From: Deltaproteobacteria bacterium
Lineage (GTDB): Bacteria; Desulfobacterota; RBG-13-43-22
DNA length: 44,307 nt
Reading direction: 5' to 3'
Assembly (NCBI GenBank): GCA_016208255.1
Contig: JACQYK010000035.1
Coordinates: 1-44,307 of the forward strand
Part shown: in pieces, positions 8,115-15,829 of the stretch
How positions within the stretch are numbered: position 1 is the first letter of the stretch
Layout: the number at the start of each line of letters is the position of its first letter
Notes under the pieces: generated by a model
Database searches by the model: none
Told to the model about the DNA's origin: nothing
What the model saw: the letters and a program-made list of their open reading frames with translations, nothing else
Position numbers and translations under genes: made by a program

Positions 8115-8573
8115 ATGGAGAAAAACAGTCTGAATGAATTCATGACCATGGCCCTGCGGGAGGCTGAAAAAGCCGGCCTGGAAGACGAAGTTCCGGTAGG
8201 AGCTGTTTTGATTTCTTCGTCCGGGGAGGTCCTGGCCGCCGATCATAACCGGACCCGGCAAAACAATGACCCCACGGCCCATGCCGAAATTTTGGTTTTA
8301 AGAAAAGCCGCCCGACTTCTGAATAATTTTCGGCTGCCGGGAACGACGTTGTTGGTGACCATCGAACCCTGCCTGATGTGTGCCGGGGCGGTGATTCAAG
8401 CCCGGCTGGAACAAGTCGTCTTTGGAACGACCGATCCAAAGGCCGGTGCCCTGGGTTCCCTGTACGATCTTTCCAGGGATGGGCGTTTGAACCACCGTTT
8501 TGAAGTGGTGTCAGGGGTCCTGGAAAGGGAATGCCGGGATCTGATTCAAAAATTTTTTGAAGTCCGGCGATAA
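8115..8573 (+). CDS. tadA: tRNA-specific adenosine deaminase TadA
   Basis: 152 residues, full length for TadA. The zinc-dependent deaminase motifs are intact: PTAHAEILVL (His ligand and catalytic Glu) and PCLMCAGAVIQAR (two Cys ligands). The downstream GSLYDL-x-RDGRLNHRFEV segment distinguishes TadA from cytosine or dCMP deaminases. It converts adenosine 34 to inosine in tRNA-Arg(ACG) in the cytoplasm. The ribosome binding site is weak (CAGGGAA). A second in-frame ATG at 8148 is possible but would remove part of the first helix. Confidence 0.92.
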   Translation: MEKNSLNEFMTMALREAEKAGLEDEVPVGAVLISSSGEVLAADHNRTRQNNDPTAHAEILVLRKAARLLNNFRLPGTTLLVTIEPCLMCAGAVIQARLEQVVFGTTDPKAGALGSLYDLSRDGRLNHRFEVVSGVLERECRDLIQKFFEVRR

Positions 8574-8578
8574 AACAA

Positions 8579-8761
8579 GGTTTAAGGTTCAGGGTATACG
8601 GTTTAAGGGAAAAATATAAACCATAGTCGGATTCGATAATTCAAGGATTTTAACTTCCACCCTGTTCACTTGAATCTTTTTTATGCTTTATGGTGTCCTT
8701 AAAACCAGTAAGAGGGTTTAGATAGAGGTTACCTTAAACCTTACACCTTGAACCGTGAACC
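8579..8761. repeat. Inverted repeat with ~30-bp arms around an A/T-rich centre
   Basis: The arm at 8579-8608 (GGTTTAAGG…GGTTTAAGG) and the arm at 8732-8761 (CCTTAAACC…GTGAACC) are reverse complements at about 24 of 30 positions. The ~120 bases between carry no coding signal. It sits between tadA and the tRNA and resembles a small non-autonomous repeat (REP/MITE-like). No flanking target duplication was recognised. Confidence 0.55.
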
Positions 8762-8777
8762 AGTATTTCAAACGAAC

Positions 8778-8871
<94 letters not shown>

Positions 8872-8939
8872 TTATACATTTCGAATTGCAGATTTTGGAA
8901 TTAAGAGACCCCTGCTAATCAGACCTATCTCAAGCCGAG

Positions 8940-9179
8940 TTGCCTGTGTATTTTGAAATCATTGGAGAGATCAAAGAGATCGAAACTATTGTGGCCGGAG
9001 GAAGAATCCGGGATATTATGCGGCTTCAAAAACAATACGGCCAAGGTCACTGGCGAAAACTTAAGGGAATTGCCAAAGTGCGTTTGGCAAATAAAAATAT
9101 TCGTGAGGCGGAAATCCATTGGTACGAAGCGCATGGTATTGGTCGGAAAAAAATTAAAATTAAAAAATTCTTGGATTGA
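8940..9179 (+). CDS. Small conserved-type protein next to tRNA-Ser
   Basis: 79 residues, basic, starting at TTG (GTG at 8946 is an alternative). It reads as a compact alpha/beta protein with the segments [19 protein letters not shown], [14 protein letters not shown] and [18 protein letters not shown]. It resembles short unnamed proteins common in deltaproteobacteria that are often followed by a second short protein, as here (4-base gap). Function unknown. Position between the tRNA and its 3'-end duplicate suggests it came in with, or was trapped by, an integration event. Confidence 0.6.
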   Translation: MPVYFEIIGEIKEIETIVAGGRIRDIMRLQKQYGQGHWRKLKGIAKVRLANKNIREAEIHWYEAHGIGRKKIKIKKFLD

Positions 9180-9183
9180 AAAC

Positions 9184-9456
<273 letters not shown>

Positions 9457-9554
9457 TTTTATTAAGTATGATCACCATAAACCCCGGTAGGTACCCGGTA
9501 GGTAAACAAGTTCTAAGTCCGTCTCTAAAAACCTTCCTACCATCTCCGTCCCCA

Positions 9555-9586
9555 CCTTGATCCAATACTTGGATCAGGGTTTTTTT
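9555..9586 (+). terminator. Intrinsic terminator
   Basis: Stem TTGATCCA/TGGATCA with a short loop, followed by seven T residues (GGGTTTTTTT). It lies about 110 bases beyond the tRNA 3'-end duplicate and may have ended a transcript of the lost element. Confidence 0.6.
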
Positions 9587-9787
9587 CCAGTCTTGCCCTC
9601 CAAAACGCAACGACTTCAAGAACCCATCATCCCAAGCACCGTTCGGTATGACCCCGAAGGCCATTCCATCATAAGATCCAATATGAGACCATCCTTTAAT
9701 CAATTTAGGTTATCCAAAAAGTGAAGTTTTGATGATGACTATTAAAAAGACCGGAAAATTGGGTTGATGAAAAAAAGTCAAGTTTTG

Positions 9788-9818
9788 TAATGGCCAGGGA
9801 TTTTAGCCCTGGCCATTA
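9788..9818 (-). terminator. Strong hairpin downstream of the Mo-enzyme operon
   Basis: Perfect 12-bp stem TAATGGCCAGGG/CCCTGGCCATTA with a 7-base loop, about 120 bases after the last gene of the minus-strand operon. On the minus strand a T-run (CTTTTTTTC) follows about 12 bases later. Probably the end of that operon. Confidence 0.55.
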
Positions 9819-9935
9819 ACAATTCGAGTAGGTGCGGCTCTAAGGTCGTCGGTTGGGATATAAAGGCCTATCTGTTTTTGATTAAGGCCGGGGTCGATAT
9901 TAAGTTTTTTTACCTCTGTTAAAGATAAATATGAA

Positions 9936-10886
9936 TTATTGGTATTGCTTCTTCAACCGAATCAAGTCGTAAGAGCTGGGCGGTAAGGCCGCCAGCGCCG
10001 GTTCCCAGTATTCGATTCTCGGGCCCAGGGCGTAGGGGAAATAGTTGGCCCAGAGAAAAGTTTTAATACGACTTTCCCGTATCACTTTAGAAAGTCTTTT
10101 GCCGACCTCGGTCATCTCTTTATCGGTCCGGGCGGTGTTGCCACGGAGAATCTCCTTTTCGATTTCCGGAGTGCTGTTATAGCAATAAGGATTACCGGGT
10201 AAAAAGTGGGTCATGGCGTCCCCCGAGGCGGATCTCGAAGGGCCATACCAAAGCATTTGCATGAATATCCCTTTAAGATTTTTAGCTACTAATTTTGACA
10301 TGTATTGGGCCTGTTCCATGATTTCAACTTTTGCTTTTATTACAGCTTTGGCTCTTTGAGGATCATAGGGGTCTGGTTTGATTTTCGGATCATGACCCAG
10401 GGTGATGGGTGAACAAAAATCTCCATAGGGTTCAGCCATTCCAAAGAGGATTTTTTTGGTTATACCCTCCCGGTCAACGGCCAGACTGACTGCCTCCCGG
10501 ACCCGGATGTCCTTAAAGGGGCTGGGTTCCGGTTTATCCAAATCGGCGTAGATCAGTGCGGCAAGATGGGTATATTTGTTCAGCACTATGCGATAACTCG
10601 GGTCGGACTGCACCTCCGGAACATTGGGCGGGTTAAGCTCGACGATATCAGCTTCCCCGGCTTTCAGCATGGCCAGACGGGTGGGATGATCGGGGGCATA
10701 GATCACTTTGATGGTTTTTATTTCCGGGGTTTTCCGGAAATGTTTATTAACGGCCTCGGCCTTCCAGTAGGCATCCTGTTTATATTCTACCATTTTGTAG
10801 GGACCGGTACCGATGGGCTTGTCCGCAAACCCTCGATCCCCGACCTTTTCCCGATATTTCTTGGGCATCATTCCGGTCCCCCCCAC
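9936..10886 (-). CDS. ABC transporter solute-binding protein, C-terminal part (frameshifted)
   Basis: The C-terminal two thirds of an SBP_bac_5 (peptide/opine/nickel-type) binding protein: PIGTGPYKMVEY, a central VREAVSLAVDREGI motif and a final YEWEP-like region (RIEYWEPA). It joins the N-terminal half (10868-11395) at a run of seven G on the minus strand; one extra or two fewer G would restore one frame (…HLWGG-TGMMPKKY…). There also seems to be an in-frame loss of roughly 35-40 residues: RAKAVIKA runs straight into KVEIMEQ, where relatives have a KEAGYPNGF-type segment. No permease or ATPase genes are nearby, so the transported compound is unknown. Confidence 0.75.
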   Translation of the reverse strand: MGGTGMMPKKYREKVGDRGFADKPIGTGPYKMVEYKQDAYWKAEAVNKHFRKTPEIKTIKVIYAPDHPTRLAMLKAGEADIVELNPPNVPEVQSDPSYRIVLNKYTHLAALIYADLDKPEPSPFKDIRVREAVSLAVDREGITKKILFGMAEPYGDFCSPITLGHDPKIKPDPYDPQRAKAVIKAKVEIMEQAQYMSKLVAKNLKGIFMQMLWYGPSRSASGDAMTHFLPGNPYCYNSTPEIEKEILRGNTARTDKEMTEVGKRLSKVIRESRIKTFLWANYFPYALGPRIEYWEPALAALPPSSYDLIRLKKQYQ

Positions 10887-11395
10887 AGGTGCTGGAAGAA
10901 CAGAGGATAGGGATTATCCATGTGGATACGGACCTTGTAGGGACTGAGAATTTCAACTCTCGCACCGGCTTTAGTGAAAAAGCCGGCCAGGGTAAACCTC
11001 AATTCCTTGCGCAGGTAGGTTTCCATGCTGAATTTTACATCTTCCGCCGTAAATTTATCACCGTTGTGAAAAGTCACGTCTTCTCTGAGATTAAAATCAA
11101 TAAATTTCCCGTCTGGAGAAAACTTCCATCCTTTAGCCAGGGAAGGCAAATAATTCCGTTTCACATCTACAGTGACCAGCGAATCAAAAATAGCCCTGGA
11201 CATGGCGGCGTTACCCCCCATCTGGGTGGCCGGATCGCCTCCGACCTGTAAAAAACTTTGCCACACGGTGGCAAAGACCACTTCCCCTTTGGGGGGGACG
11301 GCCATCCCTGATGAAGGGGAAAAAAATGTCAGAGATAAAAATATTAAAAAACACCATAAAATCCTGTTTTTAATTATGTTGATATCCATAACCAT
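10868..11395 (-). CDS. ABC transporter solute-binding protein, N-terminal part (frameshifted)
   Basis: Signal peptide (hydrophobic stretch ILWCFLIFLSLTFF, cleavage probably after GMA), then the SBP_bac_5 N-lobe: AIFDSLVTVD, LAKGWKFSPDGKFIDFNLREDVTFHNGD, FTAEDVKFSMETY. These are classic motifs of the oligopeptide-binding family in the periplasm. The frame ends at HLWGGPE when it meets the G7 tract; the protein continues in the 9936-10886 frame. ATG at 11389 has better spacing to GGGGAGGA than the ATG at 11395. It lies 52 bases after the AsrB-like gene and is probably the last gene of the operon starting at 15.3 kb. Confidence 0.75.
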   Translation of the reverse strand: MVMDINIIKNRILWCFLIFLSLTFFSPSSGMAVPPKGEVVFATVWQSFLQVGGDPATQMGGNAAMSRAIFDSLVTVDVKRNYLPSLAKGWKFSPDGKFIDFNLREDVTFHNGDKFTAEDVKFSMETYLRKELRFTLAGFFTKAGARVEILSPYKVRIHMDNPYPLFFQHLWGGPE

Positions 11396-11447
11396 GTCCT
11401 CCCCTTTGGTTGAGGATCTGGGAAGCGATGCTTCCGCCCCAGGTGAT

Positions 11448-12287
11448 TTAAAACAATTCTTCCAGCGTGTCTTTTACATCATAAAAGGAAATGACCGGTC
11501 CATCCTTGCAGACCCGTTTCTCTCCCATCATGCAATGTCCGCAAATGCCTATCCCGCACTGCATCCGCCTCTCCAAGGACAGCAGCAACTGCTCTCCCTG
11601 AAAGCCGGCTTTTGAAAAACGATCAACCACTGCTTTCATCATCTTGCTTGGGCCGCAGGCGGCAACCATGGACCGGCTGATGTCCAGGGCCGGCTTTATT
11701 TTGTCAATCAGGTCGGTTACCATCCCGACCTTCCCCTTCCATCCATTGTCCGCTTTGTCTACCGTGATGAAAGCTTCCAAGGGCCTTTCTTTTGTTTCAG
11801 ATTGAAAAAGTGACGGACTGTTTTTGTATAGGACGTCGTCAGGAGTAGCCGCTCCGTAAAGCAGTATAATCCTCCCGTACCGGTCACGGTTCTTCAGCAG
11901 GCAATCGGCTAAATATTTAATGCTGGCCATACCCAGGCCGCCGGCCACCAGGATAACATCCTTGCCGTCCAGTTTTTCCAACGGATATCCTTTACCGAAA
12001 GGACCCCGGACCCCTACCGTCGAGTTCACTCTTAGATCAGCGATGCCCTCCGTGACTCCTCCCACGCGCCGGATCGTCGTCTCAAAGATCCCGGCTGCCG
12101 GATCGATGACTTTCGCTATGCTCACTGGAAATTCTCCAAGACCAAAGAGGGAGAGCTCAATGAACTGTCCCGGCTGTGGGTCGAAGGGAGTTTTAGCTTT
12201 GAATGAGATAGTAAAAGTCCGAATGTTCCCAGTTTCTTCGGTAATCGTTTTGATCAAAGCCAATTGGGGCAGGTACGGATTACTCAT
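11448..12287 (-). CDS. AsrB/HydG-like FAD-NAD(P)-[2Fe-2S] electron-transfer subunit
   Basis: 279 residues, ferredoxin:NAD(P) reductase fold. FAD-binding beta-barrel (~1-100, with FPVSIAK in place of the usual RPYS-type flavin motif). NAD(P)-binding domain with VAGGLGMASIKYLAD and ACGPSKMMKAV. C-terminal [2Fe-2S] site with cysteines in MQCGIGICGHC and a further Cys in KRVCKDGP. This is the architecture of the gamma subunit of sulfhydrogenases and of anaerobic sulfite reductase subunit B. Next to the Mo-enzyme and AsrA-like genes it most likely exchanges electrons between NAD(P)H and the Mo catalytic subunit. It overlaps the previous gene by 8 bases, so translation is probably coupled. Confidence 0.88.
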   Translation of the reverse strand: MSNPYLPQLALIKTITEETGNIRTFTISFKAKTPFDPQPGQFIELSLFGLGEFPVSIAKVIDPAAGIFETTIRRVGGVTEGIADLRVNSTVGVRGPFGKGYPLEKLDGKDVILVAGGLGMASIKYLADCLLKNRDRYGRIILLYGAATPDDVLYKNSPSLFQSETKERPLEAFITVDKADNGWKGKVGMVTDLIDKIKPALDISRSMVAACGPSKMMKAVVDRFSKAGFQGEQLLLSLERRMQCGIGICGHCMMGEKRVCKDGPVISFYDVKDTLEELF

Positions 12288-13323
12288 GGGCCACCTCCCT
12301 TAAGGCTTCCCGGATATCTATTTCGCTCTGACAATGGCGGATACATCGTCCGCAACCCACGCAGAACCCCTGGCCATAGGTGATAACAGGGTAATAGAAC
12401 TTATCGTACAACCGGTGCTTGAGGCGTGATACCTTTTCCGGTCTGATATCGAATCCTCCAGCCATCTTGGCGAACTTCTCGTAGTGGCATGAATCCCAGA
12501 TGCGGACTCTCCTGCCTTCGGTTTTGCCGACATTGGCCTTGTCCAGGATAGTGAAACAATGACAGGTCGGGCAGACCATGTTACAGGACCCGCAAGTTAC
12601 GCAGCGCTTGGCGTATTTATCCCAGAGAGGGCTGTCATAGGTTTTGCCCAGGGCTTCTTTGATATTCGAAAGATCGATTTTGTTATTGCTTTTCAAATCC
12701 CGGGTGGTTTTGGCGATCTTCCGGCTCCGGGCCTGCACATCCTTAGGTTTCACCTCCGTGAAATAACCCTTTTCCAGCAACCGCTCTCCGGCCGGGCTGC
12801 CTGATTTGAAAAAATAGCTGTTACCGATGTCAGTCATGAGCAGGTCATACCCGGAGTCGCTGTCCGGCCCGGTTTCGGTCAGATTGCAGAAGCAGGAGTC
12901 ATCGGTCATTTCATTGCAGGTCAGGCCGATAATCAGGGTGTTTTTTCTCCTCTCCCGGTAATAGGGGTCATCATAGGCCTCATCAAAGACCTTATCGAAT
13001 TTGGCCATGGCCGCCAGGTCACAGGGTCTGACGCCGAGGAGGACCCGTTTCTCCTTCCATTCCGGCTCCCCATCTTTGAGGATGACCTCGTTACCCATTT
13101 TTTCGAATTTAAAGAGGGCCTCCCCATCCGGCATGAATAGTTTTTTGGGGGAGGAAATCGGATTCCTGTCCAGGTTCAACCATTTGATATCATCGACATA
13201 GTCAAAGGTTCCAAAGTTGTAGGCGGTGATGGTCCCTTTTCTGGTGGGAGCAAATATTTTATATTCTTCCTTGAGGTCCTGGAAGAATTTCTTAAAATCT
13301 TTTTTCTTTAGCTTCTTTTGCAT
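12280..13323 (-). CDS. AsrA/HydB-like 2[4Fe-4S] electron-transfer subunit
   Basis: About 347 residues from ATG 13323, which has AAAGGAGAA upstream (a longer frame to 13410 is unlikely). The RPCDLAAM segment and two C-terminal [4Fe-4S] motifs, CVTCGSCNMVCPTCHCF and CVGCGRCIRHC, are typical of anaerobic sulfite reductase subunit A and hydrogenase beta subunits. It should relay electrons between the AsrB-like flavoprotein and the Mo/W catalytic subunit. No siroheme sulfite reductase subunit (AsrC) and no NiFe-hydrogenase genes are nearby, so the usual partners are replaced here by a molybdopterin enzyme. Confidence 0.88.
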   Translation of the reverse strand: MQKKLKKKDFKKFFQDLKEEYKIFAPTRKGTITAYNFGTFDYVDDIKWLNLDRNPISSPKKLFMPDGEALFKFEKMGNEVILKDGEPEWKEKRVLLGVRPCDLAAMAKFDKVFDEAYDDPYYRERRKNTLIIGLTCNEMTDDSCFCNLTETGPDSDSGYDLLMTDIGNSYFFKSGSPAGERLLEKGYFTEVKPKDVQARSRKIAKTTRDLKSNNKIDLSNIKEALGKTYDSPLWDKYAKRCVTCGSCNMVCPTCHCFTILDKANVGKTEGRRVRIWDSCHYEKFAKMAGGFDIRPEKVSRLKHRLYDKFYYPVITYGQGFCVGCGRCIRHCQSEIDIREALREVAHE

Positions 13324-13864
13324 GATGCCCTTCTCCTTTTTTCTGGCGACGAACCTTGTAAACCTTGCAGGGGTATCCGCGAAGCGTCGCTGTTCCCATT
13401 CCCGGATCATAGGGGGGCCGATAGTCCGTCAAGACGTTTATATTGCAATCCTTATACTCCTCGGTGCCTCCCCATCCGAATTCGGTGTTGACCACCCTGG
13501 GGTCTAAGGAGGGTTCGGTCATCAGCATGTGCTTTATCCTGCCCCGCGGGCTTTCAATCCAGATCCAGTCCCCGTCTTCCAGTCCCAGGTCCCTGGCGGC
13601 TTCGGTGTTCATAAAGGCGGTCGGGGGGGGAGACTTCTCCAGGAGCTCCTTGACGTTCCTGTATCCGGAGAGAAAGAAGACCTCGCTTTTATAATTGGTC
13701 ATCACCAGGGGGTATTCCGGCGTCAATTCAAACCGGTCGGTAAAGACATCCAGGAGGTCTTTGAAGGTCGGGACCCCGGTGTAATCCATGGCCACGGCCA
13801 TGGAGGAATACAATTCCACTTTCCCCGAAGGGGTGGGGAAGGGAACAATGGAGTTCGTTGACAA
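13292..13864 (-). CDS. Mo/W-bisPGD oxidoreductase, C-terminal part (frameshifted)
   Basis: Begins effectively at IVPFPTPSGKVELYSS and carries the molybdopterin-dinucleotide-binding C-terminal domain (TPEYPLVMTNYK, NTEAARDLGLEDGDWIWIESPRGRI). It belongs with 13728-15329. Between SDMKIVNEL in that frame and this domain, relatives have a segment of some 70-100 residues that is missing, and the two parts are in different frames. Thus one gene with an internal deletion. The end overlaps the AsrA-like start by about 32 bases. Confidence 0.75.
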   Translation of the reverse strand: MSTNSIVPFPTPSGKVELYSSMAVAMDYTGVPTFKDLLDVFTDRFELTPEYPLVMTNYKSEVFFLSGYRNVKELLEKSPPPTAFMNTEAARDLGLEDGDWIWIESPRGRIKHMLMTEPSLDPRVVNTEFGWGGTEEYKDCNINVLTDYRPPYDPGMGTATLRGYPCKVYKVRRQKKGEGHHAKEAKEKRF

Positions 13865-15329
13865 TCTTCATATCCGACCAGGCTTCACCCGGTGGTGCCA
13901 CAATCTTTGGGCTCGATTTTATTTTTCCAAGCCACCCGGGCCAGAAGGAGCAGGTATCATGTTCCATCATCCAGGCTGCCGGCAGGACGAGATCGGCGAT
14001 CTCGGTCATGGGGGTGTGGAAGACCTCATTGACGAAAATATGCTCCAGCTTCAGGAAGGCGCGCTTGGTGGCCTTGGAGTCGGGAAAGGTCAGCAGGGGA
14101 TTATTTAAAATGACCCAGGCGGCCTTGGGGACATAGGGCTTTCCCTCCAGGAGGGTCTTGATCAGCATCTGAGTGGGGATGAAGGCGCTCTTGAGCCCCA
14201 GCTTGAAATCACTGATGGCCCGCTCCGGTGAGCGGGGGAATTCCCTGGCCCGCTCTTTGACCGCCCCTCCAAAGATAAACTTGCCCGGAGGGCCGTATTG
14301 AGCCGGTATAAGTTCCGCATAGCCGCCCCAGGGGGTTTTTACATTGGCCGTCAGGGCCCGCAAAATAGCGATAGCCCGGCATTGTTGAAGAGACCGGCCA
14401 TGATTTTCCAGGGCATTGCCCCAGCCAATGACTCCGGGCACGTTGGTGGCATACAACCGGGCCACTTCCTGAACCTGTTCCTTGGGGATCCAGGAGTATT
14501 TTTCAACATCCTCCAGGGTGAAATTCTTTATTTCGGCACAGAGTTCCTCGAAACCGACGCACCAGTCTCTGACAAACTCCTTTTGGTACAGCTCCTCTTC
14601 AATGATGACCTTGATCATACCCATGGCCAGGATGCCGTCGCTGTTCGGCCTGAGTTTCAGCCAGTGATCCGCATCCGAGGCCCGCATGCCCTTTTCCGGC
14701 CAAATTTCGATATTACGGGGGTCAACGACCACCAGCTTGCAGCCTCCCGCCACGGAGCGGATGATGTCATTTCTGGTCAGGCCGATCATGGTCCCCCCCA
14801 CGTGAGCGGGGTTACTGCCCCAAATCATAATGATTTTGGGCTTGGATTCCGGCCTGGCCCACAGGAACACCGGGCCAAAAGTCATTTGTGTGGCCATTCC
14901 CGTCTGCCAGCCGCAGTAGCATCCCGGGGTGAAGACATTCGGCGTGCCATAGGCCGTGCCGAAGCGCTGGGCGAAATGAAACTCCATTCCCTTGGGTTCG
15001 CCGAGCAATATGGCGAAATACTCGGGACCATACTTTTCCCTGATATCCATGATCGTCCTGGACATGGTGTCTAAGGCTTCGTCCCAGGTGATCCGTTCCC
15101 ATTTGCCTTCGCCTCTCGCTCCCTTCCGTTTGAGCGGGTACTTAAGCCGGTCGGGGGCATTGAGTATCCCGAGGATGTGGCCCTCGCCCTTGCGTATGGA
15201 ACAGGTGGTCACCTGGAACCCGGACTCTCCGGCTCCCTTGACATCCACGGCTTTACCGTCTTTGACCGTTACCACCAAAGAGCAGTGAGAGCCGCAAATT
15301 GGGCAGAAAGAGTAGATATCTTCAGTCAT
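13728..15329 (-). CDS. Mo/W-bisPGD oxidoreductase (DMSO-reductase superfamily), main part
   Basis: N-terminal [4Fe-4S] site C9-x2-C12-x3-C16 … C43, then the catalytic domains (WERITWDEALD, IWGSNPAHVGGT, KLVVVDPRNIE, DHWLKLRPNSDGILAMG). A cysteine in VFTPGCYCGWQTG is a candidate metal ligand. No Tat signal is seen, so cytoplasmic. Related to the broad thiosulfate/polysulfide-reductase, acetylene-hydratase-like branch; the reaction cannot be read from sequence. The cytoplasmic location and the AsrAB-like partners suggest NAD(P)-linked oxidation or reduction of an organic substrate. First gene of an operon behind a sigma-54 promoter and dyad element. The genuine homology ends near base 13850, where the frame breaks. 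Confidence 0.8.
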   Translation of the reverse strand: MTEDIYSFCPICGSHCSLVVTVKDGKAVDVKGAGESGFQVTTCSIRKGEGHILGILNAPDRLKYPLKRKGARGEGKWERITWDEALDTMSRTIMDIREKYGPEYFAILLGEPKGMEFHFAQRFGTAYGTPNVFTPGCYCGWQTGMATQMTFGPVFLWARPESKPKIIMIWGSNPAHVGGTMIGLTRNDIIRSVAGGCKLVVVDPRNIEIWPEKGMRASDADHWLKLRPNSDGILAMGMIKVIIEEELYQKEFVRDWCVGFEELCAEIKNFTLEDVEKYSWIPKEQVQEVARLYATNVPGVIGWGNALENHGRSLQQCRAIAILRALTANVKTPWGGYAELIPAQYGPPGKFIFGGAVKERAREFPRSPERAISDFKLGLKSAFIPTQMLIKTLLEGKPYVPKAAWVILNNPLLTFPDSKATKRAFLKLEHIFVNEVFHTPMTEIADLVLPAAWMMEHDTCSFWPGWLGKIKSSPKIVAPPGEAWSDMKIVNELHCSLPHPFGESGIVFLHGRGHGLHRGPDLQRPPGCLYRPV

Positions 15330-15430
15330 ATGAATCGCTCCTAAATTTCTTTTGATTCCCGTTAGGTTTATATTCTTTGGCCTAGAGATAATCCGAAGGG
15401 GGTGAAATCACCCTTCTTTAGAAGATATTA

Positions 15431-15446
15431 TACAATAATGGTGCCA
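15431..15446 (-). promoter_or_regulatory. Sigma-54 promoter of the Mo-enzyme operon
   Basis: Minus strand TGGCACCATTATTGTA, identical to the promoter before the BKACE gene at 35.1 kb. Transcription would start near 15421, about 90 bases before the Mo-enzyme ATG. The dyad element lies 119 bases upstream (centre to -24 GG). Confidence 0.8.
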
Positions 15447-15544
15447 GAAGGGACGGAGGTCAGACAACAAGGGATAACTAGTTATAACTGTTTATATTTT
15501 AATGAAATTAACGAACTGGGGGGAATGTGAGGAAAACTATTCGA

Positions 15545-15583
15545 GAGGGTGATATTCCGTCCTTAGGTCACCATAGTGTCCTT
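15545..15583 (-). promoter_or_regulatory. Dyad enhancer-like element, copy e
   Basis: The most divergent of five copies (AAGGACACTATGGTGACC then TAAGGACGGAATA). It overlaps the last codons of the sigma-54 activator gene, so the activator's own 3' end carries the element. It lies upstream of the promoter at 15431-15446. Confidence 0.7.
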
Positions 15584-15829
15584 CTCCCGGTGGGTGGGAA
15601 TGCCAAGTCTCTTCATCTTGGCATAGAGGTTGGAGGGTTTGATTCCGAGCACAGCCGCCGCTCCTCGGGGTCCTTTGATACGCCATCCGGTAGTCTTCAG
15701 TATCCCCATAATATGCTGCTGCTCCGCCTCGGCCAGGGTGACCGAATTGGCCGGAGCGTCATCCAGCCCCTGTAGTAAAGGCAATTGCAGCGTATTGCCG
15801 GAACTGATGATCACTCCGTGTTCAATCAC
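15563..15829 (-). CDS. Sigma-54 activator, C-terminal Fis-type DNA-binding part (frameshifted)
   Basis: The C-terminal ~88 residues of the regulator at 15826-17508. The region begins WGNIRELRNVIEHGVI in the second frame, equivalent to the WPGNxREL signature at the end of the AAA+ domain. It ends in a Fis-like helix-turn-helix (AEQQHIMGILKTTGWRIKGPRGAAAVLGIKPSNLYAKMKRLGI). It joins the main part after DDIPLLVD; a block of about 30-40 residues normally between these motifs is missing and the frame shifts. Confidence 0.8.
   Translation of the reverse strand: MIEHGVIISSGNTLQLPLLQGLDDAPANSVTLAEAEQQHIMGILKTTGWRIKGPRGAAAVLGIKPSNLYAKMKRLGIPTHREKDTMVT

Larger units (their letters stand above)
9457..9935. 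other. Intergenic stretch between att-like repeat and minus-strand operon
   Basis: No supported gene. It contains a plus-strand terminator-like hairpin at 9555-9586 and a strong hairpin at 9788-9818, both listed separately. A minus-strand reading frame through 9308-9703 is partly the antisense of the tRNA fragment and is not credible. Confidence 0.5.

Noticed and set aside
8953..9183. Longer upstream extension of the truncated gene at 9184
   Set aside because: It overlaps the better supported 79-residue gene at 8940-9179 in another frame and has no family-like sequence.
14298..15074. 258-residue open frame on the plus strand opposite the Mo subunit
   Set aside because: It lies wholly antisense to conserved catalytic motifs of the molybdopterin enzyme; a shadow frame.
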